Origin: Nautilus pompilius
Taxonomy: Eukaryota; Mollusca; Cephalopoda; Nautilida; Nautilidae
Reading direction: 5' to 3'
DNA length: 64,000 nucleotides
NCBI GenBank assembly: GCA_018389105.1
Contig: JACATO010000689.1
Span: forward strand, 294,501-358,500
Below the pieces are notes generated by a model. The model had not been told where the DNA came from. It did no database searches and saw nothing but the letters and a program-made list of their open reading frames with translations. Positions within the stretch are counted from its first letter, which is position 1; every line of letters begins with the position of its first letter. This document shows positions 35,240-46,130 of this stretch, one piece after another. The position numbers were made by a program, and so were the translations under genes.

Positions 35240-36228
35240 AGAGACTAAATTATCATTACACAACGCATTATTACAGAAAATATACAAAAACAAAATGAAT
35301 AAATTGTACAGTGCATTACTGTCTGGATGTGCGAGTCCTTTTCTTCATACAGAGCTTGACATCCTGTTTGCATTATCCCATAGAGATTATCGTTGTGTGG
35401 TGGTGGGATGCTATTCCAAATATCCTGTAGCACTTTTCACGATTAATCCAAGGTAATCGTTTTCTGATTTATATTCTAAGTGGCAAAATCATCCCAAAGG
35501 GCCTCGGTGATGTTCGTATCGGCACTCTCTGCGGGTCACCGCATCTTTGTAAGTGATTCATCAGCCTCGTTATGTTCCAGATACTTTTGCACTAAACTGT
35601 CAATATGCTTGGGGTCATTGCCGTGTTGGAAGATGAACCCCTGCCTGATGAGACGTCTTCGTGATAAAATGGCATGATGGGTGAAAGAAAAACTTGCCTG
35701 TACATGTCGGCATTCACTATACTTTAGACCTGATGCAAATCTCCCACACCATTCGCTTATGTGCAGCCCCACACTTTCATTCGTCCATCCCTGCTCCACT
35801 ATAGCTGCTCGCACTGACTGTTATACCCGGTCCACCCGCCGGGCCGTCGATTACTGTCAAGCAGATCGGACTCGAACTCACCTGTAAGCAGCCCCCCCTT
35901 TTCAGGTTTCGGTCATCCCGCTGTTAGATTTCTCCTGTCCATTTCAGCCTTGTGGCTTGCTTGTCTCGTCTCGGCAAAATTTGTTTCGGGCAGCTACACA
36001 TCCAATGAGACCACTTCGAGTTAATGTGCGCCTTACTGCTGTTGAAGAAAAAAAAAAAACGACACCCTGTATCTGCAGCTGGATCATCCAAAAGATCTCT
36101 ACTTGCTCGTCGTCTATCATCAGCAGCGGCGTCTTCACCATCTTCCTCAGTCTTGCAGCAGCTTCTTCTGAAACATGATGTCGGACCGCATTCAGTAGCC
36201 GATCACTAGCTAACATCTTTCTTCCCAA
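35240..36228 (-). pseudogene. Tc1-like transposase relic
   Basis: Minus-strand fragments in order are TAVRRTLTRSGLIGCVAAR (about 36040-35985), FASGLKYSECRHVQ, then LIRQGFIFQHGNDPKHIDSL (about 35660-35590, matching the FQQDNDPKHT block with the second catalytic Asp), and DIWNSIPPPHNDNLYGIMQT (about 35430-35370), the usual C-terminal region. Frames change between blocks and stops are present. Terminal inverted repeats were not located. Confidence 0.75.
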
Positions 36229-36690
36229 GAGCCATAATATTCACCAGGCTACATTTATATATATATCACTCTCTATACGTTTATAGTCTTCCTCCAAATT
36301 TGACTATTCTGATTGATTGCATGACAACCAATCACACTGTACTATAAAACATTTCATTTTTTACACACGAAATATGTATCTATCATCACGTTCTATTTGC
36401 ATTTTATATCCAGTTTTTCCTTTCTTTCAAAAATTATGCTCAACGCTGTGTATATTTCTTGTATACGGTCGTTAAATAGACTTGTCTTGATTTTTGTTTA
36501 ATTCTTGCTAAATAAATTTATCTTTTCGTTTTCCTCTATAATGGTCTTCAGGTAACCTTCGCAACTTTAGTTTGTAGATAATCATTGTGTATATTTGATT
36601 GGCGGATGACGTAATTATTGAACTTCACCTGTATTTAATGACTCAATAAATGCGAGACATTTTCTAGGTAATTAAAGTAATCGTATTTCC
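36229..36690. other. AT-rich intergenic DNA
   Basis: No coding or repeat signature beyond a short TATATA run near 36255. Confidence 0.4.
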
Positions 36691-36870
36691 GACACGTCGA
36701 CTGGCCCGATGCTGGGTCACTGCTGGGCCAATATAGTTTGTGGAAAAACTCACGTCGTAACGGTAGGCCTGTATTGGCCCAGCATTTACCCAATTACCTG
36801 TGTAACGGGCCAACGGTGCCAGTACAAAACGGTATATCGCCAGCATTGGCCCAATACAGGCATGTTTGTT
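36691..36870. repeat. Palindromic TGGGCCA repeat (MITE-like)
   Basis: TGCTGGGCCAATA (36721-36733) and its exact reverse complement TATTGGCCCAGCA (36772-36784) form a hairpin with a 38-nt loop. Further arms CTGGCCCGATGCTGGG, GGCCTGTATTGGCCC and CAGCATTGGCCCAATACAGG surround it. GGCCCA-rich palindromes of this kind occur as dispersed non-autonomous repeats in marine invertebrates. The exact family is not assigned. Confidence 0.7.
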
Positions 36871-38705
36871 GGGCAGTTGATTCTCCCTGGTGATTTAGCT
36901 GCTTTTCTCTGAAGACGTAACGTAACAGGACACCAAATCAGTTTCTCTTAAAACTTTCAGTGGTAGATGTGTACCTAAAGAACCAATTATGTATCTTGCG
37001 GCTTGTTTCTGAAATTAAGTGAGCTTATCTACTTTTATGTAGAGGCATAAACAGCCTATGCTTCACTGTTATGTTTCAGCTTCAAAGGGATATAGGCCGT
37101 ATTGAATGTCCGAAGGCAAAAGCCATCAGCGCATTTTCGAGCACGCTTAGTGTCTATTGTAAACCATTGTCTTGTCATGAAGAAGTAACAGGCTGTTGTA
37201 TAATATTTGGATCCTGTAGTTTGTTTCTTTGATTATTCCATATCCTAGTCAACACAACGCTAGCGATTATGATTGCATTTGGCTATTTTTTTGCTTCAGA
37301 AATTTTGGATGAGTCAAATCATAATAACATTAACATATAAAGCTGTATCTTCATTCTGTATGGGTAATGTGATGCAACTGACATAAATGTTAAAAGGGTT
37401 TTATTGTGATAGATCTATGCGCTAGATATAACACAGTGAAGTGCAGTGATTGGTCTTTTCATTCTTCAGAATTGGATTCTGGTCAACAATGAAAAACATA
37501 ATCCTATTGATTAATGGACATAGTACTGCTAATTTAAAGGGCTGATGGAAGATGTCAAGCTTTTATACTTTTCCATATGCTGATTGTTGTTCAATGAATA
37601 CTGCCAGATGTATTGTTTTTCTCTAGAATTCTTCTTGCACATAGCGTGTGAACCGCGCACGATGATAAGTTGATGATCTAGCTGTTCTGAATCATTCCTC
37701 TGCTGCCTTTTTACGTTTGCATCTGATCTTGAAAGTTTTCTTAACTTATCCCTTTTATTCCATCGAACAGAAGATTGTTCTATTGTTCACTGACGTAAGC
37801 GTATCTCGTGGTGCCTTCGCTTTCTTTAAGATTAAGGGTCATCTCTGATGAGCCATAGTCTCGGTGAGAGGACTTCCTTCCTTACGGATGCTGGGATACC
37901 GCCTCGTCAGTTTTCAGGGAGCCTTGCCTTCCTGCCAACAGCTAAAGCCCTAAGTCGATTAACCATGTAGATCCTTCAGATTTAGTCTAGTGAAATATTA
38001 ATAGCGCATCCCCCCCTTTGCACCATTTTGAGAGCGGTGTCTCTGGGTAGTTTCTTTGGTTGGTGTCCCCACAGACGTTATAGATGTGCTTGGCTTTATT
38101 GGTAAACCAGTAATGACTCATTCCTGGAAACCGTGCGCTATTCCGAGAAAGAGAGCACTCGCGCCTACTCTCGCTGAACCCCTAGATTTGAGTGTTTTCC
38201 GTTAACACTATAACAATACCACGACATACCTCCAGCTCGGAAAAGGGACTATTCGCACCGCGAGTTCGTTTGACCAAGATGACGGCCTGTGGACTTATGG
38301 CGAAAGACAGTGGATAATGTAAAGTAAACTAAGCGTGCGTGAGAGAGAATAAGAAAGCATTATTTTCGCAGCTGTAGTGACATTTGCAGAAAGGTTTGTT
38401 GGTGTTCATCCAGTCTTTTATTCTTTGCAGCCCAACAAGTAGAGGAATACGCTTGAGAGACTCTCAACTTATTAAAGCTGAACCTGATGTTTCTCCAGAA
38501 TCTGTTTCGGATGATTCTGAAAACGCAGATTCGCTGCAATAAAGATACATTTTGTGATGTCCGTCTGAATGGATGCTTTTTTTTTCATCTTGACCAAAAT
38601 ACGGAAAAAATATTCATGTGAATTGTTATTGGGCCACAGGTAAAACAACGATTCTAATTTTGCTTTGAAAGCAAAAAATTATCATTGCGCTCGCATTTGT
38701 ACCGA
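36871..38705. other. Unassigned intergenic DNA
   Basis: No supported gene. A somewhat GC-richer stretch at 37790-38200 has no coherent frame. A (T)n run lies near 38579. Confidence 0.4.
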
Positions 38706-39140
38706 TCGCAGACCTGGACGAGGCCATAGACAGATTGGTGGAAGAACTTCCTCGGTTTGAAGATTATTACGTAGGCCCTCCAGCTCACCGAAGAAATGGA
38801 AGACGTTCGGCAATGTTTCCACCAAAAATGTGGTCATTGTACAGCAGGATCCTCAAGAAGGAAGATAGGGTCAACGACTGCATAGAGGTTTAGCATGGAA
38901 TGATACGGGCCGGATTGGGAATGATCCACCCAACAGTAGGAACGTCACAGTGGCCTCCGTAGAGTGCATCATGGGCGCGATACATATTACGAACAATTAG
39001 TGGCCGGTTACAGCCCAGCACGGAAAATGAAAAATACCATGACGCAGATGAGCGGATATTCACAAATTCCTATAGATTATAACGGCAGGTACATTATAAG
39101 AGATCTTCGAGGATTAGCAGACAATTACGGTACATAGCAA
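38706..39140 (+). pseudogene. MULE-like transposase C-terminal relic
   Basis: The plus-frame reading has DLDEAIDRLVEELPRFEDYY, VGPPAHRRNGRRSAMFPPKM, WSLYSRILKKEDRVNDCIEV, then a TAG where Trp is expected, then HGMIRAGLGMIHPTVG. This matches the FP..MWN.Y.......N..EGWH......HP arrangement downstream of the catalytic core in metazoan MULE-type transposases often found with FLYWCH fingers. Later frames are broken. Assignment is from memory of the motif order and needs a profile search. Confidence 0.5.
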
Positions 39141-39156
39141 CATTTTTTGCTTAAAT

Positions 39157-39537
39157 TTACCATACTAAACTATTTCTGGCGATTCCGAAAGCGTCGCTAG
39201 GCATCGGCCAGAGTGTCGGATGTTTTCGCGTCTCCATAACCGTTTTAGGTTCGGCCACCGTTACCGTCCACTCCGAGGGACCCTTTCCAGCGAAGTCTAA
39301 GGAACCTGGATGCAGGCAGCCAGGCTCGACTCTGCGCGATCGGACCAACATTTCCCGATTCACCTGGGCCAGAGGGTGATTAGAGACCGGGGAGGATCTA
39401 GACAAATCCGGTAAAGATAATCTGTGAGAGCCCAAACGCATGGTCATGGCATGGACTGGCAACAGACAAGCGAGACCGTACCGTACGCTTGGAGAGTCCG
39501 CTCTGTGACGACCCATAATGTTTAAGGCGTGGAGCAC
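39157..39537 (-). other. GC-rich open stretch, 126 codons, unrecognised
   Basis: The minus-strand frame from 39537 (TTG or GTG rather than ATG at its head) to 39157 contains CLLPVHAMTMRLGSHRLSL, AQVNREMLVRSRRVEPG and SEWTVTVAEPKTVMETRK. The antisense plus strand is also open for about 65 codons (SVGCFRVSITVLGSATVTV). Composition stands out from the AT-rich surroundings. No domain was recognised. It may be a repeat-derived or CpG-rich regulatory segment. Confidence 0.25.
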
Positions 39538-42080
39538 CGCCCGTCAACATTGGAAACCACGAATTCTACGTCGATCGATGTCCATGTCCTGGAGGACAGC
39601 GTCCAGGGTCTGATGCCATCCGTCAATTGTCCAGGGTCGCATCCAGGCAGGTGTGCCTCATCGCCAGCCAGAAAGAGCAGCCGACGGTGACGGTATCTTT
39701 AGGCTGTCCAAAAACGCACGTCGCCTCGGCAATTGCAACTAGCGTGGACTTATTTCTAGGAGTATGCGGACCTTCCTCCACAGCCCAAGATCCCTTGCCG
39801 GTTAGGCGATCGAGTGCAGGTAACCGGTGGTCGATAAAGTTACAATGAATCCGCTTGACAACCCCTCAGTGAGAATACCCACCATCGCAACTGCCTCAGT
39901 GCACCGCAGCCGCTAACTTACTGCCTTAATAGAATAGGGCTTTCTCGGTACAAACACCACTTATACGACAGAAACTCTCAACTGAGGAGAAAGAATACTA
40001 AGTAGGTTTACAATGAATGCGCTCATAGCCGGGATGCAGACGTGAGGGTGAAGGGGAAAGCAATCAGAGATGGGGACAAAGGGAAACACTGATATAAATT
40101 ATAACTGGAACTCAAACATAGGTTTTTAAACCGTTTCTTTAGACTTTGTTTAGGCGTGTTAAATAGTTAACGATCGTCTCACACCAGCCGTACATTTTCA
40201 CAATTGCCACCCGTGTCTGTCTTATGCCCTGCACACGTTTCGTTTTACTAATAAAACCACCAACAAGTTCCCACTTCGTGTTTAAAGAAGCAAAACAGCT
40301 ACCTAATTCAGCGCGTACAATCCGTGGGCTATACAATATACGTTTAGATTCTTCAACACCGACTCACGTGACAGGTAGAAACTCAGCCACGTGATTTACG
40401 ATGTCTGTCGCAGCGGCGAGAACTTAAAAGTCTAGTCAAGGTAACTGATCGGTTACTCCAGCAACGGTACCTGATACAGGTCGGCGTGCTAGATCCTGAC
40501 GTCACCTGACCGACGATCCACGGTGAGCGAACCCCGCAACCAACCGTAAAAGAAAACTTTGGACGTGGTCACGTGCGGAATCTAACTAACGAAGCATCGT
40601 AATTTACACCGTCGACCAAAATTATTTCACTGCCAAATGTTTTTTCCCGGGTGAGTATTCGCTGTACGTCACGGTGCGAAAACACACCTTAAGCACCGTG
40701 AAGCAGAATAATTGTTTTCATATTCAGAAGAGGATTGCAATAGAACCATAATAAAAGCATGTAACTTTATTAAATGCCATCTCGCAAAACGGGAATGAAT
40801 AATTCCATTCAGACACCTGACGTTGCATTGTTTATTTATTAAACATCACCTTTACAAAGAGAAGTTGCTTAGGTTAATACTTTGATTTTTTTGGTCACCG
40901 CGGTAGCTAAATAAGACATTTAGCATCATTTTATAAAAGAAAGCAGTAGAGCGAAGTCATAGCTACCAGCAACAATAATCCCTAATTAAACGCATATTTA
41001 TAGCGATCAGTCGGTTATACCCCCAACTGTAGTTTAATTTGGAACTAACCAAACTCAGTAGTCACCTCCGGTGGTCTCCCCTACTCTTGTATCAGTCGAA
41101 GTTTAAACTTTGTTTGTAATGCAGTGAGGCCTAAACTATCAAAGGTATTTCAGGTGCTCACATTTCCATGTTTACTGATTTAGTAGATAGTTTATATTAA
41201 AAACTTTCTTCATTCATTATTTGGGACGAAACAGACCAGGAAAAATGATAATAAGACCTGATAAATTGATGAAGAGCTAAGGGAGATAATTAATTTAATT
41301 GTTTTACAGCGTAGTCTCCCTTGCACTACATCAGAGCGTCGAGATTCCCACAACCGAAGAAAGTGGACAGTCGGCGAAATTAACTTTTTAAAACTTTGCA
41401 GTCAGAAAAACCCGGTAGTTCTTTCGCCTGTGACCGATCCTCACCAATTATATGGCAGGAGCGGGTGATTCGCCATCACGGTTTATTTGGAGTTCGCTGT
41501 CCAAAACACAAATATCATCAGCTTCGAAATGGTGGTCACCCGCTGAAGGAGAACCGCGAATAGATGAGGCGTTCATTTGTCTCACTGTCGACTATTCTTC
41601 AGGTCCCGACTGAAATATGTAGACTGTCTCCACCTGTCAATGCTCACACGCACTCTCTAACTTTAAAATGCAGTCACAGATCGATTGTCGGGTCCTGATA
41701 GTGAAACAGACTACCTATACGGGCGTGGATGGCGTATTGACCAGATTCTCAAGGACAATCCAATTATTTTGTGAAACAGCGCAGGGAGGGCAACAGTGTG
41801 ATCTTTAAAGATTCTAAGCTGTTTTTGTTGGCGGGTACAGACACCGAACGAGCTGTTAGAACACCTAGGCTGCTGTAACTTTGTGGAGTTCTACAATCGT
41901 TCGTCATCCCATCACAGAACAACCTGCTGTTGGCTGACGTTAGACAACTGGTCTCTATTCTTCAGCGCATATCCACAACGGTATTTTTAAATACATTCCA
42001 TTATTTTAAACACCACTAAGTTGAGATCTAAGATAATACTGCCGAGGGGTCGTAGCCCCACCCCATCCTCTTGAATACAG
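39538..42080. other. Unassigned DNA, GC-rich at first
   Basis: 39540-39850 continues the GC-rich block, with a plus-strand open frame of 73 codons (39627-39848) that is not recognised. From about 39900 to 42080 no convincing coding or repeat signal was found. Confidence 0.35.
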
Positions 42081-42251
42081 TGCCTCTCCATATTTTATTA
42101 TTTATTATTTCGTTGTTCTGCATCGCCTGCGTGAAATGCGAATCGTGTTCTTCGAATCCGTTCAATTTAAAAGAAAGAAATGAGAAAATGTTTAATATAC
42201 AAAATGTAATAAAATATATCCATGAAATATTAGGTCGGACTCATATTACAG
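42081..42251 (+). CDS. Candidate exon with a signal-peptide-like segment
   Basis: A pyrimidine-rich tract (CCCCACCCCATCCTCTTGAATACAG) gives an acceptor at 42079-42080. An open 171-nt block follows, ending at the donor ACAG|GTAGTT (42252). The reading starts VPLHILLFIISLFCIACVKC, a strongly hydrophobic segment with an AxxKC-type end, followed by ESCSSNPFNLKERNEKMFN and IQNVIKYIHEILGRTHIT. No ATG is in frame, so a start would have to lie in an upstream exon. It could be the leader region of a secreted or membrane protein. The family is not recognised. Confidence 0.35.
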
Positions 42252-42825
42252 GTAGTTTATTTGCACCGGGAGCATAACAAGGAGAAATAACCTTTTCGGC
42301 TTTAATACAATTCGAGGATACTTCTGCTCAACCCATCATCCAACAGTTTTCGTACGAGTAAAAATAACACAACCTGCCGGGTTCAAAATTCCAGGAGTTT
42401 TGTACTCGAAATTACCTTCTCACGGCGACCACTGACTCAGGTATTTGTTACCCGTTAATTTATTCGGAGCGCCCATACGATATTAGGTTTTGTTACGCAT
42501 ATCCACAATTCCCGTTCCTTTCCAAATTCGGCGCATGGCCGACCACATCCCACCAGCCGCCGTCGCTTTCTTGCGATGCTGACAGACGGAAACTCGACCA
42601 TCGTGTTTCGTCACTCCTAATAGTTCTTTCTTTCGATTTAAGGTTCTGCTGCCAGCAATAAGATTAGCCTTCTCTCTCTCACGTTTTTCTGGGCACTGAC
42701 GGTCTTGATTACTCTGCCGGAATTTACGCTTGCATCTTTCTTCTTCCGAGGGCTCGCGGTTCGACTTCCTTATAAGCGGCCGTCTAGGGATGCACCGGTG
42801 TATCTAACGTGGGAGCTGAAGCCTC
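42252..42825. other. Unassigned DNA
   Basis: No coding signature. A short CT run at 42672-42683 precedes the large CT region. Confidence 0.35.
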
Positions 42826-42829
42826 GTTT

Positions 42830-42870
<41 letters not shown>

Positions 42871-42981
42871 TATATATATATCGCTGTACTAACGCCACTC
42901 TCTCTCTGTACTGACGTATCTCTCTCTGTATTGACGTAATCTCTGTACTAAAGGCATTATTTCTCTCTATGTAATGAGTCA

Positions 42982-43023
<42 letters not shown>

Positions 43024-43428
43024 ATCGCTTTTTCTGTTATGTACTAACGACCTCTCTTTCTGTATTGGACGTCATCTCTCTGTACTAACGTCATCTCTCT
43101 GTACTAACGTCATCTCTCACTCTCTCTCTCTCTCTCTTCATCTCTCTGTTTCATCGCTCTCTCTCTGTGTCTTCTCATCTCTCTCTCTCTCTCTCTCTCT
43201 CTATCGCTTGTTACTAACGCCACCTCTCTTCTCTCTCTCTTCATCTCTCTGTCTTCTCATCTCTCTCTCTCTGTTCTCTATCGCTGTACTAACGCCACCT
43301 CTCTTCTGTATTGACGTCATCTCTCTGTACTGACGTCATCTCTCTGTACTAACGTCATCCTCTCACTCTCTCTTCTCTCTCTTCATCTCTCTGTCTTCAT
43401 CGCTCTTCTCTGTGTCTTCTCTCTCTCA

Positions 43429-43490
<62 letters not shown>

Positions 43491-43524
43491 CTCTCTGTCT
43501 TCATCGCTCTCTCTCTGTGTCTTC

Positions 43525-43569
<45 letters not shown>

Positions 43570-43615
43570 CTCTCTCTCTCTCTCTCTCTCCTCTCTGTCT
43601 GCGAAAACTATAATT
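42826..43615. repeat. Compound (CT)n/(TA)n satellite-like region with TGACGTCA units
   Basis: CT runs alternate with short units of the form CTCTCTGTACTGACGTCATC, CTGTACTAACGTCATC and TCGCTGTACTAACGCCACC. A (TA)n run lies at about 42855-42882. TGACGTCA occurs at 43312-43319 and 43331-43338, with TAACGTCA at 43350-43357 and earlier copies. Open frames of Ser-Leu or Arg-Glu repeats are artefacts. Confidence 0.9.
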
Positions 43616-45875
43616 TACCGATCTTTCTGACAACTAAAATGACTTCCTTGATCTTTTAGGCGATTTTTCATCTCTCCAACCAACCCAGATTTGTATTTTA
43701 ATACGGCGCTTCTTCAGATGAGCGACGATGTAGTTTACCCAGAAATCCGTGGCCCCCCACCGGATGTAATGTCACCGGCAAACGGCTTTCATCTACCCGG
43801 GAGGTTACTCGGATTTTGATGTTGTTGTTTTTGTTTGGTGCTCGAGCAGGTTTCGATAAATTTCATGATCTATTCCGACTCCCTCGAAGCCAGGATATAG
43901 TTTGCGCTTCCTCGAATTCAACGCAAACACGAACTTGACTCCTCCACAGAGAGCAGCTGCCGTAATGCACCTATATCAGATTCGCGATGTGTTGCCTTAC
44001 GGAAGTACTCTTCTACCAAACATCGCCGCAGCCATGTAACAGGGGAGACTTTGCTTTATATCCACTTTCCCCTGAATATCCTTTTTAAAAAAAAAAAAAA
44101 AAAATTCTTCATATTTCTCTCGATCTCGCTCTGTTTTATCGTAAGCAGTTCCCGTTTTTATGTTGTTTCCTCTTTAGATTTACGGACGGCAGTAACACTT
44201 CAGAAAAAAGTGATGAATTTGAAACGATTTTATTTAAAATATTTAAACGTTGAGACATTAATGTAGTTGACAAATTGCGTGTGAAACGACTGAGATGTCT
44301 CTTAATGCCGGATTTTATTTCTTTTAAAAAATTTTTTAAAAAAACAGCTTTAAATCAGTTTAAATTAGTTATAAGCTCAAATCTAACGAATTTTCAAACA
44401 TCATTTATTCCTACCAACAGCCGAGCTTTTACATTCCACAGGAGATTTATATTTGTTTTGCTTAAAAAAAATTGCATTTTTAATAAAGAAATGTTTTAAA
44501 GTACAATTTATTATCATCAAGCTTTTTAAAGGTGAAAATGAGTTTGGAGTTTATTTTGAAAGAGTAAGTTGGTACTTTGCATTCTGTCATTTAACATTAT
44601 TCTTCAATATAAATAAAATATGCATGTTGTTTCTTTATTATTCACTTGTTAATATCATATACATATATATTTAGATTTAGGTATTATTATTTGTTTTTGT
44701 GCTTTTGCCGGATTGTAATGCAATACCTGCTGATGTGACAAAAATAATGACTATCAATATTTTAGCAAAACAAATTTGTAAAAAACTTTCTAACTTTTCC
44801 AAAACCTTCATAGGGACCGAATGGAGACGGTAAGCAATATACAATCTTGGTTTCTAATATAAGCGCATTTTAATGATGACTTAATTTAAATAACTATGCG
44901 ATAAAAACTGGAAATAACTTGTATCAACAGAAAATCAGACCCTAGAAAAGGACATGCAAACATCAGATAAAATAATATCTTTTTACGTCGGTATCAGAAT
45001 AAAATAAAAACAGTATTCCGAGGAGCTAAAGGATTATAAGTCAATACGAGTGATTAGAATGCATACGTGCTACGCTCAGCCAGTAGTCAGATATCTGAGA
45101 TCTTTGACAGATCTAAGAATCAGGACAGAAAATTACATAAAATGGCTAAAACTGTGATTGTTTCTTTCTGTTCGAATTGAGTTGTCTCAATATTTTCACC
45201 TATGACCGCCATGACTAGTTAGATGTATTATAACGTGTGTGTGTGTGTTTTCCTAGAGGTAATAAGATAAAAATGACACCAATGCGTGTAACTGCATACA
45301 AATATGCTAAGATAAGCTCCTCCAAAGCACATAAAATGGCAGCACGCTGATAACAAACACGAAATAGATTCCCCGCACAAAATTACCAGCTTCGTTCCGA
45401 CAGTAAGCATCGGACCTGAAGCCCGAACCGAGGTGCACATATGGTATTGGACAGCCTTTCCCAGTGGTTTGTTGTAATCATTTTTTCCTTGTTCCACTGG
45501 TCAAAAGTCCATTACTTACTCCATCCTTGATGTCAGACGATAAGAACCGGATGCCCCCTTTTTCGCATGGCGCGTGACATTCAGTGGTTGACACATCACT
45601 GGAAAAGGTTTCACATAATTTACAAGAAGACGTCGTGGGATGCGCAAAGCTCCAATCAGTGAGAGTAACACGAATTTCGTGAACAGGCAGATCAGGCTAA
45701 TTAATCTATTCGTAGACGCCAGCAGAATGGGAAGTAATTCTGAGAATTACTGAATAACATACATTTTAATCCAAATGAAAGATGGACATGGTAAACCAAA
45801 GATCTTTGCTTTAAAATATGAAAACCGTACATTTTTACAGGTGCATTCTTATTCTGTAATGCATGTATATATATA
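43616..45875. other. Unassigned AT-rich DNA
   Basis: Poly-A at about 44089-44103. No supported gene. An 89-codon minus-strand frame (45228-45497) has a mixed hydrophobic composition, no ATG/splice support and a TG-repeat end, and was not accepted. Confidence 0.35.
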
Positions 45876-46130
45876 TCTGTTAGAACCCCACCAATGGAAT
45901 TTGCTATGAGTCCCGCCTGTGCTGTGTAGACTTTTGGACGTCTGTGTATGGAATCTAATAAATTATCGATGGTGACCTACCCAGGTTTGTCAACAAAGTT
46001 TGTGGCTATTCCTTTAATCGCTGCTACCAAGCCCCTAAGCTTGGATTCTCGGCCATTCGAGAGAATCCCGCGTGGGTTCAGTGAGATTTATGTACCGGAA
46101 CTTTGTCTTTTCCAGACGTTCAGCTGAAGT
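45876..46130 (+). mobile_element. Possible solo LTR
   Basis: The segment starts TGTTAGAACCCCACCAATGG and contains AATAAA (45957-45962). It is GC-richer than its surroundings and resembles a Gypsy-type LTR in layout. I could not define a matching CA end or a target-site duplication, and there is no second copy in the window. Speculative. Confidence 0.2.

Noticed and set aside
42974-43633. Open frames of Ser-Leu or Arg-Glu repeats
   Set aside because: Translation of (CT)n tracts on either strand, with no coding composition outside the repeat.
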